Positions 13,863 through 25,489 of a stretch of 64,000 nt of DNA are shown here, in pieces. Where the stretch lies: NCBI GenBank assembly GCA_963920705.1, contig CAWUCO010000183.1, positions 1,082,268-1,146,267 on the forward strand. Direction: 5' to 3'. The notes beneath the pieces were generated by a model that saw nothing but the letters and a program-made list of their open reading frames with translations, was not told where the DNA came from and ran no database searches. Position 1 is the first letter of the stretch. The number at the start of each line of letters is the position of its first letter. Source of the stretch: Odiellus spinosus. Lineage: Eukaryota; Arthropoda; Arachnida; Opiliones; Phalangiidae. The position numbers and the translations under genes were made by a program.

Positions 13863-15041
13863 GGAAAAACGTGATTGGAAAAACGTGATTGGAAAAACGT
13901 GATTGGAAAAACGTGATTGGAAAAACGTGATTGGAAAAACGTGATTGGAAAAACGTGAATGGAAAAACGTGATTGGAAAAACGTGATTTGGAAAAACGTG
14001 ATTTGGAAAAACGTGATTCTAAAAACGTGATTGGAAAAACGTGATTTGGAAAAACGTTATTTGGAAAAACGTGATTTGGAAAAACGTGACGTGATTGGAA
14101 AAACGTGATTGGAAAAACGTGATTGGAAAAACGTGATTTGGAAAAACGTGATTGGAAAAACGTGATTGGAAAAACGTGATTGGAAAAACGTGATTGGAAA
14201 AACGTGATTGGAAAAACGTGATTGGAAAAACGTGATTGGAAAAACGTGATTGGAAAAATGTGATTGGAAAAACGTGATTGGAAAAACGTGATTGGAAAAA
14301 CGTGATTGGAAAAACGTGATTGGAAAAACGTGATTGGAAAAACGTGATTTGGAAAAACGTGAATGGAAAAACGTGATTGGAAAAACGTGATTTGGAAAAA
14401 CGTGATTTGGAAAAACGTGATTCTAAAAACGTGATTGGAAAAACGTGATTTGGAAAAACGTGATTTGGAAAAACGTGATTTGGAAAAACGTGACGTGATT
14501 GGAAAAACGTGATTGGAAAAACGTGATTGGAAAAACGTGATTGGAAAAACGTGATTTGGAAAAACGTGATTGGAAAAACGTGATTGGAAAAACGTGATTG
14601 GAAAAACGTGATTGGAAAAACGTGATTGGAAAAACGTGATTTGGAAAACGTGATTTGGAAAAACGTGATTCTAAAAACGTGATTGGAAAAACGTGATTTG
14701 GAAAAAGGTGATTTGGAAAAACGTGATTTGGAAAAACGTGACGTGATTGGAAAAACGTGATTGGAAAAACGTGATTGGAAAAACGTGATTTGGAAAAACG
14801 TGATTGGAAAAACGTGATTGGAAAAACGTGATTGGAAAAACGTGATTGGAAAAACGTCATTGGAAAAACGTGATTGGAAAAACGTGATTGGAAAAACGTG
14901 ATTGGAAAAACGTGATTGGAAAAACGTGTTTGGAAAACGTGATTGGAAAAACGTGATTGGAAAAACGTGATTGGAAAAACGTGATTGGAAAAACGTGAAG
15001 GAAAAACGTGATTGGAAAAACGTGATTGGAAAAACGTGATT

Positions 15042-15153
15042 GGAAAAACGTGAGTGGAAAAACGTGAGTGGAAAAACGTGAGTGGAAAAACGTGAGTGGA
15101 AAAACGTGAGTGGAAAAACGTGAGTGGAAAAACGTGAGTGGAAAAACGTGAGT
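15042..15153 (+). repeat. GAGT run, 8 units (proximal)
   Basis: Copy of the 13,054 run at an offset of 1,988. Confidence 0.95.
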
Positions 15154-15391
15154 GGAAAAACGTGATTGGAAAAACGTGATTGGAAAAACGTGATTGGAAA
15201 AACGTGATTGGAAAAACGTGATTGGAAAAACGTGATTGGAAAAACGTGATTGGAAAAACGTGATTGGAAAAACGTGATTGGAAAAACGTGATTGGAAAAG
15301 CGTGATTGGAAAAACGTGATTGGAAAAACGTGATTGGAAAAACGTGATTGGAAAAACGTGATTGGAAAAACGTGATTGGAAAAACGTGATT

Positions 15392-15587
15392 GGAAAAACG
15401 TGAGTGGAAAAACGTGAGTGGAAAAACGTGAGTGGAAAAACGTGAGTGGAAAAACGTGAGTGGAAAAACGTGAGTGGAAAAACGTGAGTGGAAAAACGTG
15501 AGTGGAAAAACGTGAGTGGAAAAACGTGAGTGGAAAAACGTGAGTGGAAAAACGTGAGTGGAAAAACGTGAGTGGAAAAACGTGAGT
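15392..15587 (+). repeat. GAGT run, 14 units (distal)
   Basis: Equivalent of the 12-unit run at 13,418, two units longer. AAAAGCG in the spacer is at 15,300, again 303 bp after the CGTGAAGG 12-mer. Confidence 0.94.
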
Positions 15588-15812
15588 GGAAAAACGTGAT
15601 TGGAAAAACGTGATTGGAAAAACGTGATTGGAAAAACGTGATTGGAAAAACGTGATTGGAAAAACGTGATTGGAAAAACGTGATTGGAAAAACGTGATTG
15701 GAAAAACGTGATTGGAAAAACGTGATTGGAAAAACGTGATTGGAAAAACGTGATTGGAAAAACGTGATTGGAAAAACGTGATTGGAAAAACGTGATTGGA
15801 AAAACGTGATTT

Positions 15813-15850
15813 GGAAAAACGTGACGTGATTGGAAAAACGTGACGTGATT
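15813..15850 (+). repeat. 19-mer pair
   Basis: Copy of the 13,825 pair at offset 1,988. Confidence 0.95.
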
Positions 15851-17687
15851 GGAAAAACGTGATTGGAAAAACGTGATTGGAAAAACGTGATTGGAAAAAC
15901 GTGATTGGAAAAACGTGATTGGAAAAACGTGATTGGAAAAACGTGAATGGAAAAACGTGATTGGAAAAACGTGATTTGGAAAAACGTGATTTGGAAAAAC
16001 GTGATTCTAAAAACGTGATTGGAAAAACGTGATTTGGAAAAACGTGATTTGGAAAAACGTGATTTGGAAAAACGTGACGTGATTGGAAAAACGTGATTGG
16101 AAAAACGTGATTGGAAAAACGTGATTTGGAAAAACGTGATTGGAAAAACGTGATTGGAAAAACGTGATTGGAAAAACGTGATTGGAAAAACGTGATTGGA
16201 AAAACGTGATTGGAAAAACGTGATTGGAAAAACGTGATTGGAAAAACGTGATTGGAAAAACGTGTTTGGAAAAACGTGATTGGAAAAACGTGATTGGAAA
16301 AACGTGATTGGAAAAACGTGATTGGAAAAACGTGAAGGAAAAACGTGATTGGAAAAACGTGATTGGAAAAACGTGATTGAAAAAACGTGATTGGAAAAAC
16401 GTGATTGAAAAAACGTGATTGGAAAAACGTGATTGGAAAAACGTGATTGGAAAAACGTGATTTGGAAAAACGTGATTTGGAAAAACGTGATTTGGAAAAA
16501 CGTGATTTGGAAAAACGTGATTGAAAAAACGTGATTGGAAAAACGTGATTGGAAAAACGTGATTGGAAAAACGTGATTGGAAAAACGTGATTGGAAAAAC
16601 GTGATTTGGAAAAACGTGATTTGGAAAAACGTGATTGGAAAAACGTGATTGGAAAAACGTGATTGGAAAAACGTGATTGGAAAAACGTGATTGGAAAAAC
16701 GTGATTGGAAAAACGTGATTGGAAAAACGTGATTGGAAAAACGTGATTGAAAAAACGTGATTGGAAAAACGTGATTGGAAAAACGTGATTGGAAAAACGT
16801 GATTTGGAAAAACGTGATTTGGAAAAACGTGATTTGGAAAAACGTGATTGGAAAAACGTGATTTGGAAAAACGTGATTGGAAAAACGTGATTGGAAAAAC
16901 GTGATTGGAAAAACGTGATTGGAAAAACGTGATTGGAAAAACGTGATTGGAAAAACGTGATTGGAAAAACGTGATTGGAAAAACGTGATTGGAAAAACGT
17001 GATTGGAAAAACGTGATTGGAAAAACGTGATTGGAAAAACGTGATTGGAAAAACGTGATTGGAAAAACGTGATTGGAAAAACGTGATTGGAAAAACGTGA
17101 TTGGAAAAACGTGATTTGAAAAACGTGATTGGAAAAACGTGATTGGAAAAACGTGATTGGAAAAACGTGATTGGAAAAACGTGATTGGAAAAACGTGATT
17201 GGAAAAACGTGATTGGAAAAACGTGATTGGAAAAACGTGATTTGGAAAAACGTGAATGGAAAAACGTGATTGGAAAAACGTGATTTGGAAAAACGTGATT
17301 TGGAAAAACGTGATTCTAAAAACGTGATTGGAAAAACGTGATTTGGAAAAACGTGATTTGGAAAAACGTGATTTGGAAAAACGTGACGTGATTGGAAAAA
17401 CGTGATTGGAAAAACGTGATTGGAAAAACGTGATTTGGAAAAACGTGATTGGAAAAACGTGATTGGAAAAACGTGATTGGAAAAACGTGATTGGAAAAAC
17501 GTGATTGGAAAAACGTGATTGGAAAAACGTGATTGGAAAAACGTGATTGGAAAAACGTGATTGGAAAAACGTGTTTGGAAAAACGTGATTGGAAAAACGT
17601 GATTGGAAAAACGTGATTGGAAAAACGTGATTGGAAAAACGTGAAGGAAAAACGTGATTGGAAAAACGTGATTGGAAAAACGTAATT

Positions 17688-17799
17688 GGAAAAACGTGAG
17701 TGGAAAAACGTGAGTGGAAAAACGTGAGTGGAAAAACGTGAGTGGAAAAACGTGAGTGGAAAAACGTGAGTGGAAAAACGTGAGTGGAAAAACGTGAGT
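17688..17799 (+). repeat. GAGT run, 8 units
   Basis: Preceded directly by a CGTAATT unit that also precedes the runs at 19,080, 19,959, 22,667 and 23,992. This copy has no distal run and passes into 15-mer groups. Confidence 0.94.
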
Positions 17800-19079
17800 G
17801 GAAAAACGTGATTGGAAAAACGTGATTGGAAAAACGTGATTGGAAAAACGTGATTGGAAAAACGTGATTGGAAAAACGTGATTTGGAAAAACGTGATTTG
17901 GAAAAACGTGATTTGGAAAAACGTGATTGAAAAAACGTGATTGGAAAAACGTGATTGGAAAAACGTGATTGGAAAAACGTGATTGGAAAAACGTGATTGG
18001 AAAAACGTGATTTGGAAAAACGTGATTTGGAAAAACGTGATTGGAAAAACGTGATTGGAAAAACGTGATTGGAAAAACGTGATTGGAAAAACGTGATTGG
18101 AAAAACGTGATTGGAAAAACGTGATTGGAAAAACGTGATTGGAAAAACGTGATTGAAAAAACGTGATTGGAAAAACGTGATTGGAAAAACGTGATTGGAA
18201 AAACGTGATTTGGAAAAACGTGATTTGGAAAAACGTGATTTGGAAAAACGTGATTGGAAAAACGTGATTTGGAAAAACGTGATTGGAAAAACGTGATTGG
18301 AAAAACGTGATTGGAAAAACGTGATTGGAAAAACGTGATTGGAAAAACGTGATTGGAAAAACGTGATTGGAAAAACGTGATTGGAAAAACGTGATTGGAA
18401 AAACGTGATTGGAAAAACGTGATTGGAAAAACGTGATTGGAAAAACGTGATTGGAAAAACGTGATTGGAAAAACGTGATTGGAAAAACGTGATTGGAAAA
18501 ACGTGATTTGAAAAACGTGATTGGAAAAACGTGATTGGAAAAACGTGATTGGAAAAACGTGATTGGAAAAACGTGATTGGAAAAACGTGATTGGAAAAAC
18601 GTGATTGGAAAAACGTGATTGGAAAAACGTGATTTGGAAAAACGTGAATGGAAAAACGTGATTGGAAAAACGTGATTTGGAAAAACGTGATTTGGAAAAA
18701 CGTGATTCTAAAAACGTGATTGGAAAAACGTGATTTGGAAAAACGTGATTTGGAAAAACGTGATTTGGAAAAACGTGACGTGATTGGAAAAACGTGATTG
18801 GAAAAACGTGATTGGAAAAACGTGATTTGGAAAAACGTGATTGGAAAAACGTGATTGGAAAAACGTGATTGGAAAAACGTGATTGGAAAAACGTGATTGG
18901 AAAAACGTGATTGGAAAAACGTGATTGGAAAAACGTGATTGGAAAAACGTGATTGGAAAAACGTGTTTGGAAAAACGTGATTGGAAAAACGTGATTGGAA
19001 AAACGTGATTGGAAAAACGTGATTGGAAAAACGTGAAGGAAAAACGTGATTGGAAAAACGTGATTGGAAAAACGTAATT

Positions 19080-19191
19080 GGAAAAACGTGAGTGGAAAAA
19101 CGTGAGTGGAAAAACGTGAGTGGAAAAACGTGAGTGGAAAAACGTGAGTGGAAAAACGTGAGTGGAAAAACGTGAGTGGAAAAACGTGAGT
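19080..19191 (+). repeat. GAGT run, 8 units
   Basis: Copy of the 17,688 run at offset 1,392, including the leading CGTAATT unit. Confidence 0.94.
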
Positions 19192-19958
19192 GGAAAAACG
19201 TGATTGGAAAAACGTGATTGGAAAAACGTGATTGGAAAAACGTGATTGGAAAAACGTGATTGGAAAAACGTGATTGGAAAAACGTGATTGGAAAAACGTG
19301 ATTGGAAAAACGTGATTGGAAAAACGTGATTGGAAAAACGTGATTGGAAAAACGTGATTGGAAAAACGTGATTGGAAAAACGTGATTTGAAAAACGTGAT
19401 TGGAAAAACGTGATTGGAAAAACGTGATTGGAAAAACGTGATTGGAAAAACGTGATTGGAAAAACGTGATTGGAAAAACGTGATTGGAAAAACGTGATTG
19501 GAAAAACGTGATTTGGAAAAACGTGAATGGAAAAACGTGATTGGAAAAACGTGATTTGGAAAAACGTGATTTGGAAAAACGTGATTCTAAAAACGTGATT
19601 GGAAAAACGTGATTTGGAAAAACGTGATTTGGAAAAACGTGATTTGGAAAAACGTGACGTGATTGGAAAAACGTGATTGGAAAAACGTGATTGGAAAAAC
19701 GTGATTTGGAAAAACGTGATTGGAAAAACGTGATTGGAAAAACGTGATTGGAAAAACGTGATTGGAAAAACGTGATTGGAAAAACGTGATTGGAAAAACG
19801 TGATTGGAAAAACGTGATTGGAAAAACGTGATTGGAAAAACGTGTTTGGAAAAACGTGATTGGAAAAACGTGATTGGAAAAACGTGATTGGAAAAACGTG
19901 ATTGGAAAAACGTGAAGGAAAAACGTGATTGGAAAAACGTGATTGGAAAAACGTAATT

Positions 19959-20070
19959 GGAAAAACGTGAGTGGAAAAACGTGAGTGGAAAAACGTGAGT
20001 GGAAAAACGTGAGTGGAAAAACGTGAGTGGAAAAACGTGAGTGGAAAAACGTGAGTGGAAAAACGTGAGT
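19959..20070 (+). repeat. GAGT run, 8 units
   Basis: Copy of the 19,080 run at offset 879. Three plain units follow, then a second run. Confidence 0.94.
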
Positions 20071-20112
20071 GGAAAAACGTGATTGGAAAAACGTGATTGG
20101 AAAAACGTGATT

Positions 20113-20196
20113 GGAAAAACGTGAGTGGAAAAACGTGAGTGGAAAAACGTGAGTGGAAAAACGTGAGTGGAAAAACGTGAGTGGAAAAACGTGAGT
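20113..20196 (+). repeat. GAGT run, 6 units, extra
   Basis: Six units found only here. With its three-unit spacer it adds 126 bp: AAAAGCG lies 429 bp after CGTGAAGG in this copy instead of 303. This looks like an internal duplication of part of the 8-unit run. Confidence 0.92.
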
Positions 20197-20448
20197 GGAA
20201 AAACGTGATTGGAAAAACGTGATTGGAAAAACGTGATTGGAAAAACGTGATTGGAAAAACGTGATTGGAAAAACGTGATTGGAAAAACGTGATTGGAAAA
20301 ACGTGATTGGAAAAACGTGATTGGAAAAACGTGATTGGAAAAGCGTGATTGGAAAAACGTGATTGGAAAAACGTGATTGGAAAAACGTGATTGGAAAAAC
20401 GTGATTGGAAAAACGTGATTGGAAAAACGTGATTGGAAAAACGTGATT

Positions 20449-20644
20449 GGAAAAACGTGAGTGGAAAAACGTGAGTGGAAAAACGTGAGTGGAAAAACGT
20501 GAGTGGAAAAACGTGAGTGGAAAAACGTGAGTGGAAAAACGTGAGTGGAAAAACGTGAGTGGAAAAACGTGAGTGGAAAAACGTGAGTGGAAAAACGTGA
20601 GTGGAAAAACGTGAGTGGAAAAACGTGAGTGGAAAAACGTGAGT
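20449..20644 (+). repeat. GAGT run, 14 units (distal)
   Basis: Fourteen units after a spacer with AAAAGCG at 20,343. Confidence 0.94.
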
Positions 20645-21008
20645 GGAAAAACGTGATTGGAAAAACGTGATTGGAAAAACGTGATTGGAAAAACGTGATT
20701 GGAAAAACGTGATTGGAAAAACGTGATTGGAAAAACGTGATTGGAAAAACGTGATTGGAAAAACGTGATTGGAAAAACGTGATTGGAAAATCGTGATTGG
20801 AAAAACGTGATTGGAAAAACGTGATTGGAAAAACGTGATTGGAAAAACGTGATTGGAAAAACGTGATTGGAAAAACGTGATTGGAAAAACGTGATTGGAA
20901 AAACCTGATTGGAAAAACGTGATTGGAAAAACGTGATTGGAAAAACGTGATTGGAAAAACGTGATTGGAAAAACGTGATTGGAAAAACGTGATTGGAAAA
21001 ACGTGATT

Positions 21009-21120
21009 GGAAAAACGTGAGTGGAAAAACGTGAGTGGAAAAACGTGAGTGGAAAAACGTGAGTGGAAAAACGTGAGTGGAAAAACGTGAGTGGAAAAAC
21101 GTGAGTGGAAAAACGTGAGT
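21009..21120 (+). repeat. GAGT run, 8 units
   Basis: Eight units in a copy that lacks the CGTGAAGG lead-in. The preceding spacer holds AAAATCG near 20,791 and the isolated CCTG unit near 20,904. Confidence 0.93.
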
Positions 21121-21485
21121 GGAAAAACGTGATTGGAAAAACGTGATTGGAAAAACGTGATTGGAAAAACGTGATTGGAAAAACGTGATTGGAAAAACGT
21201 GATTGGAAAAACGTGATTGGAAAAACGTGATTGGAAAAACGTGATTGGAAAAACGTGATTGGAAAAACGTGATTGGAAAAACGTGATGGGAAAATCGTGA
21301 TTGGAAAAACGTGATTGGAAAAACGTGATTGGAAAAACGTGATTGGAAAAACGTGATTGGAAAAACGTGATTGGAAAAACGTGATTGGAAAAACGTGATT
21401 GGAAAAACGTGATTGGAAAAACGTGATTGGAAAAACGTGATTGGAAAAACGTGATTGGAAAAACGTGATTGGAAAAACGTGATTT

Positions 21486-21523
21486 GGAAAAACGTGACGT
21501 GATTGGAAAAACGTGACGTGATT
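21486..21523 (+). repeat. 19-mer pair
   Basis: Last 19-mer cluster of more than one unit. Further right, 19-mers occur singly at the end of 15-mer cassettes. Confidence 0.95.
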
Positions 21524-21705
21524 GGAAAAACGTGATTGGAAAAACGTGATTGGAAAAACGTGATTGGAAAAACGTGATTGGAAAAACGTGATTGGAAAAA
21601 CGTGATTGGAAAAACGTGATTGGAAAAACGTGATTGGAAAAACGTGATTGGAAAAACGTGATTGGAAAAACGTGATTGGAAAAACGTGATTGGAAAAACG
21701 TGATT

Positions 21706-21915
21706 GGAAAAACGTGAGTGGAAAAACGTGAGTGGAAAAACGTGAGTGGAAAAACGTGAGTGGAAAAACGTGAGTGGAAAAACGTGAGTGGAAAAACGTG
21801 AGTGAAAAAACGTGAGTGGAAAAACGTGAGTGGAAAAACGTGAGTGGAAAAACGTGAGTGGAAAAACGTGAGTGGAAAAACGTGAGTGGAAAAACGTGAG
21901 TGGAAAAACGTGAGT
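21706..21915 (+). repeat. GAGT run, 15 units
   Basis: The longest GAGT run; one unit reads GAGTGAAAAAACG near 21,804. The 19-mer pair at 21,486 lies 13 units upstream. Confidence 0.93.
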
Positions 21916-22666
21916 GGAAAAACGTGATTGGAAAAACGTGATTGGAAAAACGTGATTGGAAAAACGTGATTGGAAAAACGTGATTGGAAAAACGTGATTG
22001 GAAAAACGTGATTGGAAAAACGTGATTGGAAAAACGTGATTGGAAAAACGTGATTGGAAAAACTCGATTGGAAAAACGTGATTGGAAAAACGTGATTGGA
22101 AAAACGTGATTGGAAAAACGTGATTGGAAAAACGTGATTGGAAAAACGTGATTGGAAAAACGTGATTTGGAAAAACGTGAATGGAAAAACGTGATTGGAA
22201 AAACGTGATTTGGAAAAACGTGATTTGGATAAACGTGATTCTAAAAACGTGATTGGAAAAACGTGATTTGGAAAAACGTGATTTGGAAAAACGTGATTTG
22301 GAAAAACGTGACGTGATTGGAAAAACGTGATTGGAAAAACGTGATTGGAAAAACGTGATTGGAAAAACGTGATTGGAAAAACGTGATTGGAAAAACGTGA
22401 TTGGAAAAACGTGATTGGAAAAACGTGATTGGAAAAACGTGATTGGAAAAACGTGATTGGAAAAACGTGATTGGAAAAACGTGATTGGAAAAACGTGAAG
22501 GAAAAACGTGATTGGAAAAACGTGATTGGAAAAACGTGATTGGAAAAACGTGAGTGGAAAAACGTGATTGGAAAAACGTGATTGGAAAAACGTGATTGGA
22601 AAAACGTGATTGGAAAAACGTGAAGGAAAAACGTGATTGGAAAAACGTGATTGGAAAAACGTAATT

Positions 22667-22778
22667 GGAAAAACGTGAGTGGAAAAACGTGAGTGGAAAA
22701 ACGTGAGTGGAAAAACGTGAGTGGAAAAACGTGAGTGGAAAAACGTGAGTGGAAAAACGTGAGTGGAAAAACGTGAGT
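22667..22778 (+). repeat. GAGT run, 8 units (proximal)
   Basis: Follows the second of two CGTGAAGG 12-mers (22,497 and 22,622). A single GAGT unit lies between them at 22,554. Confidence 0.94.
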
Positions 22779-23030
22779 GGAAAAACGTGATTGGAAAAAC
22801 GTGATTGGAAAAACGTGATTGGAAAAACGTGATTGGAAAAACGTGATTGGAAAAACGTGATTGGAAAAACGTGATTGGAAAAACGTGATTGGAAAAACGT
22901 GATTGGAAAAACGTGATTGGAAAAGCGTGATTGGAAAAACGTGATTGGAAAAACGTGATTGGAAAAACGTGATTGGAAAAACGTGATTGGAAAAACGTGA
23001 TTGGAAAAACGTGATTGGAAAAACGTGATT

Positions 23031-23212
23031 GGAAAAACGTGAGTGGAAAAACGTGAGTGGAAAAACGTGAGTGGAAAAACGTGAGTGGAAAAACGTGAGT
23101 GGAAAAACGTGAGTGGAAAAACGTGAGTGGAAAAACGTGAGTGGAAAAACGTGAGTGGAAAAACGTGAGTGGAAAAACGTGAGTGGAAAAACGTGAGTGG
23201 AAAAACGTGAGT
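23031..23212 (+). repeat. GAGT run, 13 units (distal)
   Basis: Thirteen units; AAAAGCG in the spacer at 22,925. Confidence 0.94.
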
Positions 23213-23991
23213 GGAAAAACGTGATTGGAAAAACGTGATTGGAAAAACGTGATTGGAAAAACGTGATTGGAAAAACGTGATTGGAAAAACGTGATTGGAA
23301 AAACGTGATTGGAAAAACGTGATTGGAAAAACGTGATTGGAAAAACGTGATTGGAAAAACGTGATTGGAAAATCGTGATTGGAAAAACGTGATTGGAAAA
23401 ACTCGATTGGAAAAACGTGATTGGAAAAACGTGATTGGAAAAACGTGATTGGAAAAACGTGATTGGAAAAACGTGATTGGAAAAACGTGATTGGAAAAAC
23501 GTGATTTGGAAAAACGTGAATGGAAAAACGTGATTGGAAAAACGTGATTTGGAAAAACGTGATTTGGATAAACGTGATTCTAAAAACGTGATTGGAAAAA
23601 CGTGATTTGGAAAAACGTGATTTGGAAAAACGTGATTTGGAAAAACGTGACGTGATTGGAAAAACGTGATTGGAAAAACGTGATTGGAAAAACGTGATTG
23701 GAAAAACGTGACTGGAAAAACGTGATTGGAAAAACGTGATTGGAAAAACGTGATTGGAAAAACGTGATTGGAAAAACGTGATTGGAAAAACGTGATTGGA
23801 AAAACGTGATTGGAAAAACGTGAAGGAAAAACGTGATTGGAAAAACGTGATTGGAAAAACGTGATTGGAAAAACGTGAGTGGAAAAACGTGATTGGAAAA
23901 ACGTGATTGGAAAAACGTGATTGGAAAAACGTGATTGGAAAAACGTGAAGGAAAAACGTGATTGGAAAAACGTGATTGGAAAAACGTAATT

Positions 23992-24103
23992 GGAAAAACG
24001 TGAGTGGAAAAACGTGAGTGGAAAAACGTGAGTGGAAAAACGTGAGTGGAAAAACGTGAGTGGAAAAACGTGAGTGGAAAAACGTGAGTGGAAAAACGTG
24101 AGT
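23992..24103 (+). repeat. GAGT run, 8 units, last of the left domain
   Basis: Copy of the 22,667 run at offset 1,325. AAAAGCG follows at 24,250, but the expected distal GAGT run is missing; plain CGTG units continue. Confidence 0.94.
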
Positions 24104-24250
24104 GGAAAAACGTGATTGGAAAAACGTGATTGGAAAAACGTGATTGGAAAAACGTGATTGGAAAAACGTGATTGGAAAAACGTGATTGGAAAAACGTGAT
24201 TGGAAAAACGTGATTGGAAAAACGTGATTGGAAAAACGTGATTGGAAAAG

Positions 24251-25489
24251 CGTGATTGGAAAAACGTGATTGGAAAAACGTGATTGGAAAAACGTGATTG
24301 GAAAAACGTGATTGGAAAAACGTGATTGGAAAAACGTGATTAGAAAAACGTGATTGGAAAAACGTGATTTAAAAAACGTGATTGGAAAAACGTGATTGGA
24401 AAAACGTGATTGGAAAAACGTGATTGGAAAAACGTGATTGGAAAAACGTGATTGGAAAAACGTGATTGGAAAAACGTGATTGGAAAAACGTGATTGGAAA
24501 AACGTGATTGGAAAAACGTGATTGGAAAAACGTGATTGGAAAAACGTGATTGGAAAAACGTGATTGGAAAAACGTGATTGGAAAAACGTGATTGGAAAAA
24601 CGTGATAGGAAAAACGTGATTGGAAAAACGTGATTGGAAAAACGTGATTGGAAAAACGTGATTGGAAAAACGTGATTGGAAAATCGTGATTGGAAAAACG
24701 TGATTGGAAAAACGTGATTGGAAAAACGTGATTGGAAAAACGCGATTGGAAAAACGTGATTGGAAAAACGTGATTGGAAAAACGTGATTGGAAAAACGTG
24801 ATTGGAAAAACGTGATAGGAAAAACGTGATTGGAAAAACGTGATTGGAAAAACGTGATTGGAAAAACGTGATTGGAAAAACGTGATTGGAAAAACGTGAT
24901 TGGAAAAACGTGATTGGAAAAACGTGATTGAAAAAACGTGATTGGAAAAACGTGATTGGAAAAACGTGATTGAAAAAACGTGATTGGAAAAACGTGATTG
25001 GAAAAACGTGATTGGAAAAACGTGATTGGAAAAACGTGATTGGAAAAACGTGATTGGAAAAACGTGATTGGAAAAACGTGATTGGAAAAACGTGATTGGA
25101 AAAACGTGATTGGAAAAACGTGATTGGAAAAACGTGATTGGAAAAACGTGATTGGAAAAACGTGATTGGAAAAACGTGATTGGAAAAACGTGATTGGAAA
25201 AACGTGATTGGAAAAACGTGATTGAAAAAACGTGATTGGAAAAACGTGATTGGAAAAACGTGATTGGAAAAACGTGATTGGAAAAACGTGATTGGAAAAA
25301 CGTGATTGGAAAAACGTGATTGGAAAAACGTGATTGAAAAAACGTGATTGGAAAAACGTGATTGGAAAAACGTGATTGGAAAAACGTGATTGGAAAAACG
25401 TGATTGGAAAAACGTGATTGGAAAAACGTGATTGGAAAAACGTGATTGGAAAAACGTGATTGGAAAAACGTGATTGGAAAAACGTGATT
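24251..25489 (+). repeat. Plain CGTG stretch before the domain boundary
   Basis: Mostly consensus units with scattered single variants: GATTAGA near 24,341, GATTTAAAAAACG near 24,368, GATAGG near 24,607 and 24,817, AAAATCG near 24,684, CGCGATT at 24,743, and several GATTGAAAAAACG. Most of these recur in the 30.6-31.9 kb copy, which identifies this as the start of a duplicated segment. Confidence 0.9.

Larger units (their letters stand above)
10935..24250 (+). repeat. Higher-order family 3: GATTCTA / CGTGAAGG / GAGT modules
   Basis: Module order: GAATGG unit, 15-mer pair, GATTCTA unit, 14, three 15-mers, one 19-mer, plain units, 15-mer, plain units, often CGTGTTTGG, CGTGAAGG 12-mer, GAGT x8, plain units containing AAAAGCG, GAGT x12-14, then a 15-mer and two 19-mers. 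The C of GATTCTA is at 11,007, 16,007, 17,316, 18,708 and 19,587, with others near 12,386, 12,621, 14,019, 14,423, 14,671, 22,241 and 23,580. CGTGAAGG lies at 11,334, 13,009, 14,997, 16,334, 17,643, 19,035, 19,914, 22,497, 22,622, 23,822 and 23,947. Full copies are 1.31-1.39 kb without, and about 2 kb with, the GAGT blocks. Confidence 0.88.
1..25489 (+). repeat. Left domain: CGTG units with long GAGT runs
   Basis: This part is built almost only from CGTG-type units. The CCTG variant, abundant further right, was seen once (near 20,904). It carries nineteen GAGT runs of 6 to 15 units, eight clusters of two or three 19-mers, many 15-mers, and from 11 kb on the 12-mer CGTGAAGG. The last GAGT run ends near 24,103. 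A plain CGTG stretch with scattered GATTGAAAAAACG and GATAGG variants follows, up to the first CCTG run. Confidence 0.93.
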
